DNA of 64,000 nt, taken from assembly GCA_037576195.1 (NCBI GenBank), contig CM075101.1:27466001-27530000 (forward strand), read 5' to 3'. Position numbers and translations under genes: made by a program. Shown piece by piece: positions 12,862 to 25,059 of the stretch (position 1 is its first letter; each line of letters opens with the position of its first letter). The notes beneath the pieces were generated by a model. The model saw only the letters and a list, made by a program, of their open reading frames with translations. It was not told the origin of the DNA and did no database searches. The stretch is from Phytoseiulus persimilis (lineage: Eukaryota > Arthropoda > Arachnida > Mesostigmata > Phytoseiidae).

Positions 12862-12867
12862 TTTATT
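12862..12867 (-). terminator. Poly(A) signal of the cuticle protein gene
   Basis: TTTATT on the plus strand reads AATAAA on the minus strand, 66 bp beyond the minus-strand stop codon at 12933. Confidence 0.7.
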
Positions 12868-12932
12868 CCTGCCCCATTCAGGATCATCATCATATGTACA
12901 TCTACCAACGATTCGGAGAATGCGGGTGCTTT

Positions 12933-13666
12933 TCACAGATGGTAATATCTCTTGAACGCTCGCTGGGGACGGTAGGGAGAGCGACCGAAACCTGGGGGAG
13001 CCTGATGCACGGGCGCAAGGTGGGATGAGGCAGCTCTAAGTGCAGGTTGGGCGGGAGCGTTGATAATGGTAGATGCCGGCTGGGATGGCGCCGTTCCCGG
13101 CTCGTTGGTATTCACTGTTGCTCGGAACCCGTGTTCGTCAGCGACGTAATCGACGCGCCGAGTTATCCCATATGCATCCGTGAACGAGTAAGACCCCTTC
13201 GGATAGAAACTATCGATGAGCGGAGAATATCAACTCACGTCCGCACCGCACTTAACCCCATTGGGAACTCTAGCAAGTAAAGAACGCCGTGAGCACAGCT
13301 GACTCACCTTCTTCCTATTTTGCGCATCAGACTCCTCATGTCTGGTCATTTTGGTTCCGAACTCGTCAACGGTATTGTAGCCGAACTGGTACGGCTGAGG
13401 GGGGTATAGGGGGTCCGAATTCCCACCAGGGATCGTCGGGGCGTAAGCCAGGGTTTCGGGACGTTGGAAACCGATTCTACGACGATAGGCCTGCCTATAG
13501 CGTTGAGCGTCGACTAAGACGCAGCATGCCAAAATAGCCAGGAAGACGAGCTGAAAATCGGAAAGTTCTCCCTTGAATGTCGAGCACACTTGCACACTTG
13601 GCTGTAACCAAGAGAGCCGCCTCGGAACCGAGATAAGTCTCAGGATAGGAGCCGTACCTTGAACAT
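12933..13666 (-). CDS. Secreted cuticle protein with Rebers-Riddiford chitin-binding domain
   Basis: Structural protein of the exoskeleton. Three exons on the minus strand: 13666-13658 (MFK only), 13550-13308 and 13196-12933, total 516 nt, 171 aa. The signal peptide is split by the first intron (MFK joined to LVFLAILACCVLVDAQ), the classic layout of arthropod cuticle genes where the first exon encodes only a few residues. The chitin_bind_4 domain starts at PYQFGYNTVDEFGTKMTRHE and continues after the second intron with GSYSFTDAYGITRRVDYVAD and EHGFRATVNTNEPG, matching the extended R&R consensus (GxxxF/Y, DxxG, VxYVADexGF). The C-terminal tail is Pro/Ala/Gln-rich with His and ends RYYHL, typical of rigid arachnid cuticle proteins. 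A TATATGA-like element lies near 13700 on the minus strand. The domain identification is firm; the RR subtype is not. Confidence 0.92.
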
Positions 13667-13719
13667 GATGAGTTTGATGAAGCTCACTGGACGTCACGTC
13701 ATATATCTAGCTTTCCTCC

Positions 13720-16290
13720 GCTTCGTGACCTTCGGAAGGGCAAGGGTCTGCGAGGGCGGACCGCTACTTGGGCATCTTCTGTTCTTTCATTCCTGGCATC
13801 GTTAGGTCACTAAGGGGTGAGTCAAGAGAACTTCATACTAGCTTCAAATTTTGTCGCGGAACTCTTTTGTTACAAAGCACCACAGATGAAGTAATTCAAC
13901 ACTCGGACACAGAATGGAAGAAGGGCAACGCTGGGAAGACTTCCGAGACATCTTGCTTCGGGAAGACGATGGCGAGAAAGCGGAGCGAGCTTCGGTCCCG
14001 CGAGGACAGTTTATCGGGGTGGAACTCCGAACCTCGAGCGATGAACACCGAATGCTGTCTCGAAAGAATGCGATCGAGTGACATCCAAGCAATTTCCCTC
14101 CTCTTGAGCAGGAAACGGGCAGCCCCGGGACTTGAATAAAGAGACTTCGCGTAACGGGCTCGGTTTACGAACGATTTCTCCGTTGGAGGGACAATCGCGC
14201 GACCTTCTCGTCGCGGCTTTTTTCCGGCGCTCCCTCACCAGTGTTGACAATAGGGAATGACGCTTCCGTTGAAGAACATCCTCGTCTGACAAGCACGTGG
14301 CGAGGAGCGGGAATTTCTGTATTGCGTTGTAGGCTGCAGGCTTCCCTGAACTAGAGCTATTACGGAGTACGGAGTGAACGTATAGATCAAGGGAGCTTCT
14401 CCCTTTCAAACGGACAATCGCGATCTTTGCCGGAAATCCATTCTCTCTTCAACGTGAGCTTGGGACGACCAAGATCCGAATGCGAGTTCTCATTCCGAAT
14501 GAAACACTGTCGCCTGGGATGGACCGGTCATTTTGAAAAAGAGAGGATTGCCCCGAACGGAAGGTTCGAGCAGACCGGCAGCAGGAATTCTGAGTCGGTT
14601 TACCTCGGTGGAGCCTTGTTGAACCGTCAAGAGTTCGAGAGATCGTGGTCGGGAGCCTGTCCAGTGTCCCCAGAGGGCGTTTCTCAACTGTCTTTTTCGG
14701 CAGATCATAAGATTCGGTGGTGACCACCCTGCGCGGCCAGAACCAAGGATTCTCAGGGCGAAGCTGTACTGATGAAAGCCACAGTTTCGATATTATACAA
14801 TGGAAGGTCCCAGACGGACTCTTCTCTCTTCTCCAGCGAAGGTTCCGAGCCGCGACCGGGAAGCGCTGAAAACAACTCATTCATTGACCGTTGTCCCTTC
14901 AGACGTTTCCAGATGCGGTGCGATGGCATTATCACAGCCGTCAGGAGAGCAGAAGCCCTCATCGAGTTATTACCCCGAATATTGTTCATTGTAACGTTAT
15001 TGAAAACCTCGCTGTAATAAAGACAGAAAACCTCTGGGACTTCTCTGGAAGCAGTCACATTTATTCAATAATTTCGGCTCCGATGATACTCATGCGGGGG
15101 AAAAAAATTGAGGGACTCCGCTGTCGGGGCTTTGCCGAAGAACTGGCAGAGTAGGCAGCGCGCGAACCGTGGTGTGCCGCTCCGAGGTAGCAAGGCTGAT
15201 AATCGAGTCAAGATTGCGAAAATTCAATGTCGATGATGTCACGCTCTGTCCATCGAATGTATGCGGGATCTGCAGCTCGATCGATCACTCGAACTGTTCT
15301 TCAAATCCAATGGTTTTATCTCGAGCGGCAAAAGCCGTCGTTCTGTTGAGCAGTGGACTCACTCACTTTGACTAGAGATCTCATCGCCGTTACTCCCTGA
15401 TGACTCCATTCATCGCGGAGAACCTTTCTCGTGAAGAGAACATGTTCATGCTCGTATTAAAATCTTACCTAACACGAGGCACCATTCTTTGATATGTACA
15501 CGATTCTGCATTCGAGTGCTTTGCAGCCTCAAGGGCAATATCCAGTATGACAATTTCATGAGTGAATAACTATAGACCCCGCGCTAACTTCTACATTCAA
15601 ATGCTCCATGGTCTGGAACTCGCTCAATCTTGACTAGTGAATGGGGTTTCAAGCGAATCAACTAGGACGAACATTGCTCGCTCGTGCTCATCTTACCCCA
15701 CGACGCAATCATAAGACGTTTCTCATCGGAAACTGAGTCAGATCTCATCCAGCTTCTCGGTACCCTCAGAGGACCGTTCTGTGTACCTATATACATCAAT
15801 TCATACATTCAACTCATCATACTTTCAATGACGACAGAACCGAAGAAACGTGAAGAACTCCGCTACCCACCTGATCAGCGATCTATCATCCTCCATATCC
15901 ATACATCCGATGGACACTCACCGGAAAGCACGTATTGCATGGCGAATGCTATACGAGCTAACATATAAACACTGGCGAAAGAAGCCAAGAACACTAGGGT
16001 CCTGCGCGGTTTCCGGTCGCTCTTTCCATCGGAGGAATTTCGTCCACTCTCATTCTGTATTGTTGGAATCATGGTTAAGGTTCTTCGGGTTTACTTCCGA
16101 GCCCTAAATGTGGACAAACAGACTATGAAGTAGAACTTCGGCAATGTATGATACTTGTTCGCGAATCGCATCCGCACCCATCCATCTCAGGAGTATTTAC
16201 AAAAGGCGATCTAACAATGGGCGTAACCCAAGCGTTCTACGAAGTGGGAGTAAACAGAGGACGAAAAGATAGGTGAACGCATCGTTTTCG
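13720..16290. other. Spacer without recognised genes
   Basis: I read both strands and found only short or low-complexity frames. None has a convincing splice pattern, domain or signal peptide. The left edge is the promoter side of the cuticle gene. Confidence 0.5.
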
Positions 16291-16293
16291 ACT

Positions 16294-17223
16294 CTATTTG
16301 GCGCGGATGCTCGCACTTATCGTAGGCACTCGGAACGTGGAATTCCCGGCTTTCAGTATGGCAAGTGATTCCTGATAGCTCGGCGGAGGCGTTTCAGTCC
16401 TAACTATCGTTGAATAGGCTGGCGGCAGACTTCGGAGCGAATGGGTCGGGGTTGCTGCTGTGGCGTAGTCAGGAGCCGGCGACGGTGTTGTGTCCATGTG
16501 CTCCAAGTCGTAGAAGAATCGATATATCACCGCTATCATCAACGCAAACACGCTGAGCAGGAGAATCGAGAAGTACCTGCGACGAAATGTATTCCTTCTG
16601 AGCCATGAGCCCAAGCGGTCTTCGAGCTCGGTGCATTCGGAATCGAGCCCACGGAGCGCATCAGGAGTTTCTTTCCGGATCGCTCCGAGGAGAAGTTTAC
16701 CAAACCTCGGCCATGGGTGAAGTTATCTCTCGTTAGCTAGCCTTCTTCAAACGGATAAATTGAGAGTGATCACGTCAGAACTTTATGGGAAAGCGAGATA
16801 TGATATAGTAGAACAAGCGCTGAACCGCAGCGTCGATTGGCGACGAGCTTCCGAATCTCAGCGTTGAAATTCTCAGCGTCTTAGCTCTGTCTATCGTAAC
16901 GGTCATTACTCGGTCCGCTATTCATCCGCTACGAATTCTCTCATGATGGTTCAGGAAAAGACTAACCTTCTATTGACAAGATTCCCAAGAGCGATTCCAG
17001 CTACACCAGTTGACATCCAAACGAAATTGATCACGAGGTAGGTCGCCGTGGGACAAACGCGACCGCATTTTTCAGTTAGCAACGATCTGAAATTCATCAA
17101 GACTTGGAAAGCTGCGCAGACATCACGAGAGCTCAGTCGAACGGCATCCGCTAGCAAAGTAGGAACTTCCTTGGACTGATCCATCACCCAGTTCCTCTGA
17201 CTCGTTGTTGCAGTTCTTAGCAT
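16294..17223 (-). CDS. Two-TM membrane protein with two PPxY motifs, unknown family
   Basis: Two exons on the minus strand (17223-16967 and 16705-16294) join in phase 2 at AG|G to give 222 aa. The ATG at 17223 has an in-frame TGA a few codons upstream. The N-terminal half is soluble. The first hydrophobic segment is TYLVINFVWMSTGVAGIALG (about residues 59-80); a basic/acidic loop (KLLLGAIRKETPDALRG) leads to a second TM, YFSILLLSVFALMIAVIY (about 129-146). The C-terminal tail is Pro/Ser/Thr-rich and carries PPAY and PPSY, ligands for WW domains of Nedd4-type ubiquitin ligases. By analogy it could be an adaptor that recruits such ligases to membranes. That is inference from the motifs alone, since no homolog was recognised. 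Confidence 0.75.
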
Positions 17224-20200
17224 GCGAAGGTGACGTCACAGACCGTATCGAAAGCGTTCTACGTTAGAAGTTTCCGACTGTTTCACACTCACGTTCTTGG
17301 ACTGGGCTGAGCTCCATCTGTGCTTGAAACGGTAGACGTTACCGTGTTGAGAGACGCGTTTGAAGCCAAGTGGATAGCGCGGATAGACCTCGGGTCTATA
17401 TGACCGAGGCAGCCCTGAAAAATTTCGACAAAACAACGACTCAATCGATCACATAGTCCACGCTGTGAATCGAAGAAACGCCATGCTAGGGCCTCGCGCG
17501 CTAACCTGAGGGTTAGAGAAATCTATACAGACGGCGGGTACGCACACCCTGCCCGCAGGAATCATTCTGTTAAGCCCATGTCTTCCACACGGTCTCCGCT
17601 GTTACACTTAGACTTGTCGTCCCGAGGAATATTTGTGATTCTTTGTTCTCCTGGGAATGGGCGACTGTGATGCTGATAATTTTTACGACGTTGTGGAGAG
17701 CGGAAGAATTGTCACTGGGCTAGAACAACGCTCGTTTACCTGAATGTTTCACGTCAACGTTCGCTCAATTGGCAATCTCAGCAGGAAGACGGAATTCTGC
17801 GGGCTGCCTGGCTCTCTCCCGCTCGGACACTTGTTGCTCATGGAAGCATCTGCATGTGATTTCTTAGGCTGTGGCTAAACGACCACATCTGTTCAGGGGC
17901 TACTGAGACGATATATGAATGAAGTTGACGAATTATTTGTCCTTACTGTAAGTTCCCTAGGTCAACGCTATTCAATTAATTGAAATCGAGGAGTTTCCCT
18001 GCCCCGGGTTCCGGAGGACGAGGGTTCTCGAACCGTTTACGGGTTATACCGCGCGCACAACAAGAGCAGTTTCATGAAACAGCGGATTTCAGCTCCGGAG
18101 ACAGAAAGCACACAGATAATTGATAAGGTTTCGATGTTTGAATGCTGGAGATGTTGAATTATTCCCGGAGGACAGCATTGTCGGAGCGGTTCTATTTATT
18201 TTTTGAATCATTCGCTGACGATGGTCTGTTTCGGTTCAGGCTGGATCTGCTTCCAACGGGAAGCCCAACCAACGATCTATGAAGTGACCCATTTTGCTCG
18301 TTCTCTCCTTCAATGAACAACAATCATAGGTTAACTTCATGCGATCGCCCTCGATGGCAGCTATCATTTCGCGAGGAGGCGACAGGAGCTCCTCGTGTCA
18401 CGTAACAGCAAACGACGCCCGTGTCGTCACTTGAAGATCGTATTATTCCAGGTTTTGTTCTCGAACTGACTGTGACTGTTAGCTCCTCGAGTGGATGCTT
18501 TCACGGAGCTATTTAATGACCAGCGTGGTTAACACCGACCAGACGGAGAGCGAAGCAGTCAGACAGCCAGTGTTACGAAGAATGCTAGCACAAATGGTGG
18601 CTATATTGCGATGAGAAGTGAAGAGCTTCTAGAAGGGAGGGCTTTAGAACAAACAGTTCGAGTTCCACAATGAGACCTCTTGACACACCCCTCCATTTTC
18701 AAGTGGACCGATTGGCTGCCTCTAGCGGGACGTTCGCAGGGTCTGCTTGCATTCCAACCAGCGAACGAGCCAACCTGTTCGCTATTTCTTCGTTAAGAGT
18801 CGTTCATCTGAGCTTGCTGCGGGGGAATCCTATTCTCTTTCCTGTCTTCGAAATAAGGATCTAGACTGTCCCAGACTGGTTCAGACTCCAATCAACGTCT
18901 GAGTTTGTCTAACTTTGTTTGAGGTGAGCTGCGGCGAGTTCCGGCTTTCCCGTGGGATTCTGTGTTTTCTCAACTCAAGAACATTTTTCTCGATCCAGCT
19001 TGATAACATTCCAGGAAGAAAACTCCCGGGTTCCATGAACAATGGGGTGCGGCCGAACGAGTCACGTAACGTCGAATATCGAGAATTCTCTGCTTTCGTG
19101 GATCCGCTCTTTGAGTTTCGAAGATATCAGCGATCTTGAACAAAAATCCGTTGGCATTCTGGCTCGAGCGCTCGAAAACATTCATAGGCGTCCGGATTCA
19201 ATGATCCCATGCCACTCATCTTCAGGGTGTCCTAAAACACTCGGCGGTTGCAGGGTACTTCGGAGCAATCCAAAGAGTCGATGTTGCCACCATCTTTCTC
19301 CGAACAGGCCTTGCAAATGATTGGCCGGAGTGGCGAGCGACGCCTGAACGAATCAATCGATTGTCTGTACTGATCGTGACGCTGAAGCGCGATAGATCTC
19401 AACTGTATCGGAATCCTCGGCGATCGTGTATAACAGGAAACATTCATCGCCAGCCGAGCTCCTCCTCAGAATCAACTGGTTTTCGACACGGGCCTCATGA
19501 AAACCAGTCGATTTCGCTGTTCGAATGTGCATTTCTGCAACAGACAACTGAAACCCCGGCTATCTCGACGCTCGTGGACCGCGCAACGGTCCTAAATAAC
19601 GTTTTGAGCCTTGAAATGGGTAGTTCGGTGTGCGAAGCACGAAACATTCCGCGGTCGTGGAATTCCGTTCAGGAAATTCATCCGGTTTCCCGAATGCAAT
19701 CGATCAAGAACTCTCATGACTACATATTTCTCTTCAGACTCTTCAAAACTCCAATCGTTGGACAAATTTCCGGCTGGTAACCGCGGGATACAGATTGCGC
19801 CTGATTTCGAGAGTTCATCACATAATCCCAACAAAACACACCATATGTACGCGATAGATTCGTTGATAGGCGGGTGCTTTTCATCATAATAAGCAGGAAC
19901 ATTCTCTCGCGATTGAGGGCAGCGTCGGTGCAAACGAAACGTTTCGAGTCCATGCAGTTCAATTTCATCGGCGCACGTTCATCGGTCGTTTCACGAATGA
20001 GATGTCGAGTAACGAGGGAAGGAGCAGTTTCCCAAAAGTCACACAGCAGCCACAAGATCGTGGAAATTTCTGGATCGCGTTGTGCGGATTACTCTCGGTT
20101 CGCGACGTCAAAATAAACCTCTCACTACGATCGTTCCCTCCTATGACTCGTTTGTGCATAGGTCAGGCCTTTGCGCTCGATGGAAGCCGTTCACTGATCC

Positions 20201-21700
20201 GATGGGCGGCCTCCACCAGTGGGTCACCACAAGAAACCGAGAGGCACTCTTGGCTTGCTCGGATTGAACTGGGCTGCATTTTAAGCGACTACAATGCCGT
20301 GGCTGAGCACGAACGATCATCTAGTTGGTGTCTGAGGAGAGCCTTTCGGTCTAGTACCAAAATCTGCGGCTGTTTCCTCTTGGTTGAAAATCCGGAGTTC
20401 GCAAAGTCAGGATCAGAACTCGTTTGAGCTGGCGCTCCCAGCCCTTCAAGGGTGGTATGGCTTTGTGCTGCCGGTTATTGTTCGTCCAGTGCATGATTTC
20501 CATCTGGAGGGAAGCATACGTTGCTGGAAGTCGATGCCAGGGATAAGGATTCAGAAAATCGTGAATTCTGATGACCATGGACAAGCGAATGAATCTTTTC
20601 GCCCAAAGTTTCCGTCTTCCCCCTGAAAATGACAGTTCTCACGCTCATTTCCACGGTCACGCATCGACTCAGAAATGGCCCAGCTTTCAGAAAGCAATTG
20701 TACAATAATTTCAGGTTCTAATCCAATCCTCGCTTGAATTGTATGGCTAGATCGATGAGGTTTCTTCACTGGCGCGTGTCAAGAGAGAATTGTGAAGCGG
20801 TGATGACATGAAAATCAACGTGTACCATCATCGCCAGGACCCAGACACCTATCTGGGTAGCGTTACGAAGCGGCGACTTCTCTTCCGATTCACCATGCAC
20901 CAAGAACAATGCTCCATATCTTCTTGACTCGGATCTGGATATCTCCTCGAAAAAACGCTCGGACTAGCGCTCATCGTTCAGAGCCCTCGCTTTCTGGTAA
21001 CAGATTGTCGTCCGAGAGGTCGTCCAAGAAACACCTGTGGCAAGAGTGAGCAACAAGTCTCCTCCGATGATGACAAGAGCTCGCGCGAAGCGGGCGGCAC
21101 TGAAAGGATGACTTGCATGTTAACTTATGTCACAAAGTTCACGCCCGACCGCGGCTCATGGCGCAATTCATCTTGAAAGATAGTCCGCGGTGGCTGACTC
21201 CGGAGCAATGGATACCTCGTCTCTGCGAGCCCACTCGGTCGACTTCGATGGAATCCGAAACAGCTTAAGCTCGAAACTTTCTCCCTTCTGACCTTACCTC
21301 ACGAACTCTCCGCTCTGCTGGCGCGAATATGTCATTGCGAGTTCGATGCTGAGCTTTCGGAAGGCAAGGTTTCCGAAAACGTCGAGTTGCGATGATTTGG
21401 GGCAGAAATACAACAGGGGCGGGGGCCACATCCCCGCCAGCAAGCTCCGCGAATCGACTCTCCTCCGACCGACATTTCACACCAGGAATCAACAGGGAAG
21501 CCGAACAGATCCAATGTGATCGTTCGTTGCGGGTCTTTTCGATTGCACATTTTGTAATTTTATCCATTAGCGACAGGGCGTCTTCCGGTGTCGACCTGCT
21601 GTTGTTCGAACCCTCTCCATGTTACATCAGTTAGGCTACGCATCGTCGCCGGTTCCCACCGACTGAACGTCTTGGCTCATAACGTAGTCTACGGAACACC
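17224..21700. other. Long spacer, no gene recognised
   Basis: The minus frame 17236-17436 begins after a TTTTTCAG and ends near a GTAACG, so it could be a leader exon of the PPxY gene. From 17.5 to 21.6 kb there are numerous overlapping short frames on both strands with no domain or splice logic. A CTATTTAATG element near 18509 resembles a promoter, but no coding exon could be attached. Confidence 0.45.
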
Positions 21701-21739
21701 ATGAGAGTGTAACGTGTTGTGAATAGCGGTGCTGTGAAA

Positions 21740-22696
21740 ATGTGTTTTCTGTTGGTACTTGTCATCCTCAGTGTCCGCGAATCGTTGACTTTACATCTGA
21801 CTCTGTCCCGTGAGCCTCTCAGCAACTTCCGTTTCGTGGGACCGATCTCGCGGTTCCTAAACTCACACAAACGGCAGGCGACCCCTCCGACGCCGATGAT
21901 GCCGTACATGGAGTTTGACATGTCAGGATTCATGCAACCGTCGCTGTCTGAGCTCCTGCAAATGGCGGCGTTGGATTCAACCGTCGACAGTTCTCCGACG
22001 GTGGTGACGGGGAAGCCGCTGAGTCTCAACGAGTTCGGTGGTCAGAAATCTGTCGCCACGAGTTCCCGGTGGACTTCCGGTCATCAGAGCTACTCTGCAG
22101 CCACAGACTTCCGAGAGAGCAACCAGCCTCACTCGTTCCAAGTGACAACGACCCTCCCGGTCTATGAAGAACCAGCGGAAGCTCCTCATTATCACCCGGA
22201 AGCGCCGCAGTCGTCACCTCCTCAAACATATCACTTTGGGCACCATGATGAAGGGAGGAAGCAGCCAACGAAGATTGTAGTCCTTCAGCCGCAACCGAAA
22301 TCGCGCTGGCCTCAGAAGCCTCCTGGAGTCTGGCAGGAGGAGAGTGTCGGACAACGAACTAAAATTCCTCAGCACTCTCACGGCGGCTGGTACGGCAGCG
22401 TGAGTGATGCCAGCCTCGAGGCACCCGATCCGAAAGAGTGGAGATCTCGGCAGCGTCGCAGGAAATCACCGAAGAAGTGGAAAACTCTTCCCCGTATAAA
22501 GGATCACTACCATCAGAACGAAGAATTCAAAATCGTTTACGTGGAGAGCAATTCGGGACGCGAGAAATACAGTTCCACCGCCGGGGGAGTTCCGGAGGAG
22601 CAGCAACAGCAACACCGCGGAAGTGTTGTTTATGGGAAACCATTGAAGGAAAACGGCTCATTTCCGAAGAAAGTCTGGAAAGGCCAATGGGATTGA
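21740..22696 (+). CDS. Secreted basic His/Gln/Pro-rich protein, 318 aa, unknown
   Basis: Single coding exon. The start is taken at ATG 21740 because it is followed directly by a signal peptide (MCFLLVLVILSVRESLTL); the frame is open slightly further upstream without an ATG. A dibasic site (SHKRQ, about residue 45) could release a mature chain. The mature part is low in Cys and rich in Pro, Ser, His and Gln. It has a strongly basic block (EWRSRQRRRKSPKKWK, about residues 233-248), then EEFKIVYVESN and a poly-Gln stretch. No enzyme motif or R&R domain is present. Composition fits an extracellular matrix, cuticle or secretion protein. I do not recognise a family. Confidence 0.78.
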   Translation: MCFLLVLVILSVRESLTLHLTLSREPLSNFRFVGPISRFLNSHKRQATPPTPMMPYMEFDMSGFMQPSLSELLQMAALDSTVDSSPTVVTGKPLSLNEFGGQKSVATSSRWTSGHQSYSAATDFRESNQPHSFQVTTTLPVYEEPAEAPHYHPEAPQSSPPQTYHFGHHDEGRKQPTKIVVLQPQPKSRWPQKPPGVWQEESVGQRTKIPQHSHGGWYGSVSDASLEAPDPKEWRSRQRRRKSPKKWKTLPRIKDHYHQNEEFKIVYVESNSGREKYSSTAGGVPEEQQQQHRGSVVYGKPLKENGSFPKKVWKGQWD

Positions 22697-22854
22697 CGAT
22701 ACGCTTTGAGGCCTCGGAACGCTACGGGTCACACCAGGAGGATGATGCCAACCGTCGTTGAGGCCTCAAACACAAACTCAACGTCGGAGACTGTACACTA
22801 CTTCATTCTACCATTTACTGTCATCGTTATCTTGAATATGTTGTCCGTCTTTTG

Positions 22855-22860
22855 AATAAA
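22855..22860 (+). terminator. Poly(A) signal of the secreted basic protein gene
   Basis: AATAAA, 158 bp after the stop codon. It overlaps the presumed 3' end of the convergent gene. Confidence 0.7.
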
Positions 22861-22894
22861 GAGAGAATCGTGCGTGAACTCATTCTATCACTTT

Positions 22895-22900
22895 TTTATT
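22895..22900 (-). terminator. Poly(A) signal of the small membrane protein gene
   Basis: TTTATT on plus equals AATAAA on minus, 218 bp downstream of the minus-strand stop at 23118 and 35 bp from the opposing signal. Confidence 0.6.
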
Positions 22901-23117
22901 GGACGGATGGAACGCGCAACGTGACGCCCACGAAATCCTCGACGAGGACGACCTATCGGCGTGGGAAAACTAGTAATCAATGCAGAATACCTGAACATTT
23001 GATTCGGATTAGGTTCTCCTCGAGATCCGGCTCTTGCGATTGATCCTTTAAGTCACTGCGTCATTCATCGACACCCTTAGTCGGCCTGCGCGGGTTGTGT
23101 GAACTGAGGAACTTCCG

Positions 23118-23668
23118 CTACAGTCTCGTTTCAAGGAGCGCCGTTCTCCTGGCTCTCTCCGGGACAGTTCTGAAGTTTCTCCCACAGGTTTCGTCGATTT
23201 CAACCCTCGTCTCGGTCTCGAGCGCGACCGTCTCCGTGGGTGCCGAGAACGTTATGGTTGGAGTTGACTGTTCTTCGAATCCGAACATCATCGAGCCGAA
23301 TATACAGACTGTGTTGCCGACGATCATCAGAAGCAAAAACACCCACGCGAACTCGAACTCCTCAAACACGACGCTCCCATAGAATCCTATCGCACATGAA
23401 ACTATCGCACCAGCACAGTATGCACGCGTAACATTCGGTCGACGAGTGAGCTCCTTGGCGACCACAACCAGAGGCATTTTCCATGAGAGCTGGTCCGCCA
23501 GCAAGTTTTGGACCAAGCACTGGCTTTGTATGAACAAAGCTGCCACAACGGGGTGAAAGCAGCCTACTGAGACTTGGAATTATGACGCTGATACGAATCG
23601 ATACCTCTCGACTGTGACAACTCTCTCAGGCCTTTCAAAGTTGCGAGCGCCACACTCCTAGACGTCAT
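23118..23668 (-). CDS. Small multi-pass membrane protein, 170 aa, unknown
   Basis: Two exons, 23668-23605 and 23566-23118, separated by a 38-bp intron (GTATCG...TCTCAG), total 513 nt. The first exon reads MTSRSVALATLKGLRELSQS; its coding status is supported by a diverged second copy at 27557-27619 that keeps the ATG and most residues. The second exon has an amphipathic or hydrophobic start (FHPVVAALFIQSQCLVQNLL). Two clear TM segments follow (AYCAGAIVSCAIGFYGSVVF and FAWVFLLLMIVGNTVCIFGS), then a hydrophilic tail rich in Thr/Glu and Arg. The layout is like half of a four-TM protein, but no family signature was recognised. It is convergent with the secreted basic protein gene. Confidence 0.65.
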
Positions 23669-23929
23669 AAAGAAGTCCGGCTTCCGCCTTGAATTAACTT
23701 ATGTCTGGTGCCAGAGACTCTATGCACTAATCCAGAGGTTATCAAACTTTTCCGACATCGACACCCCAGGTTGTCGAGGAGTGCCGCAGCCGTGAGCTCG
23801 CCGAGAAGTTGCCGGAAGGTGCCGAAAGATCTGGTTCTAAACGTACTTCGGAGTTGAATCCGTCTCGATCTCCCCATAATCCTCAGGTTCTGTTGAGGTG
23901 GTCTGACCATTCATTTCAGGGTCGATGGA

Positions 23930-24345
23930 GGTGATTTCGGGGTAGATCTGACCATACCCCTTAGGGTCTATGGAGGTCAGTGAGGGGGCCCCAGAAAAAT
24001 GGTGAGATCTACCTCGGAATCACCTCCATGACACTTGAAAAGTACGGTCGGATCGACCTCGGAATCAACTCTCTGGGGACCGAAAACGATTGTCAGATCG
24101 ACCTCGGAATAACCTCCATAGACTCTCGAAATATAAAGAGGATTTAATTTATATCAGAATTAAATCTGAACCATCTTAAGACCCAAGCCCACCGCCCTCA
24201 ATGGGATTTGCGAGGCGATAGGGAGTGTTACTGAAGCAATACCGAAAGGTGAATCCGGGACACTTCTGAGGGCTGGCTGAGAGGTTCAGCCGGAAAACAA
24301 AGACTCTCGAAATATGGTCGGATCGACCCCGGAATCGACCACATG
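23930..24345. repeat. Minisatellite of ~45-bp GATCGACCTCGGAATCACC units, with one inverted unit
   Basis: Units start near 24007, 24052, 24097 and 24316 and share a core GATCGACCTCGGAATCACCT followed by a CTCGAAA-type tail. 23930-23960 is the same unit in opposite orientation, forming about 30 bp of near-perfect complement to 23999-24029. One SINE copy (24135-24300) sits inside the last unit. Confidence 0.75.
24135..24300 (+). mobile_element. SINE-like retroposon, 5'-truncated copy
   Basis: A 166-bp body about 95% identical to 28288-28454. It is bracketed by perfect 15-bp direct repeats, AGACTCTCGAAATAT, at 24120-24134 and 24301-24315. The body ends in GGAAAACAA and contains a small hairpin (GGCTGA...TCAGCC). 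Perfect target-site duplications of this length and a missing 5' part are the marks of target-primed reverse transcription. Confidence 0.82.
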
Positions 24346-25059
24346 GAATCCAGGAAAGTGTGGCGGAGCCATCACCGAAGAATGGTCAGAACGAAGAAAG
24401 ACCTTGCTCGGCCTCATTCGATATACCCTGTGAACCCTCAGCACTCTCTGCCTCCTCGGCACCCCGCGACACCCGTGGCATCCTCGACACGCCAGGATAC
24501 CCTTGGCACCGTCGGCACCCTGGTTTGATGACCTCTGCACTCACCGATTCGAGCCGCGCCCATTAACATACAAGGTCTGTTCAGGAACACCTGGGACATG
24601 CATGAAGATTACACATTTCGGGAGATAAGGGAGTCGCTCAAACCAGTTAGTGTATAAAGTCTGTTGCCGTACTTAAGTCGTTCCGAGCGTAACAATCCGA
24701 TAACTTCTCAGCAAAGTCAGATCTTCGTCTTCAGTTCTTTCCGCACGCTCACAGGATTCCAGCCTCGGCTGTCGATGAGCTCGGGTGGCGTTTGACGGAA
24801 AGATTCAGGAAATTCGGAGCTAATGGATTGTGCTATTCGATCGCCATGATCTAAATCAGCACTCGGAACGTTCGAAATCGAATGGGATATCTATCAGAGA
24901 TCTCCAGTGAGAACGTCAGTCGAATTCCGTGAAGTGGACCCAATCGCTCTGCGAAGCTGACTCGGATCGATACAGAGGAAGTCATGTTCCCTATTGTGGC
25001 AGCATGGCGTGCTCTTCTGACGAGTAAACCTTCGCCTATGGTCAGTCCGGAAGCGGGTT

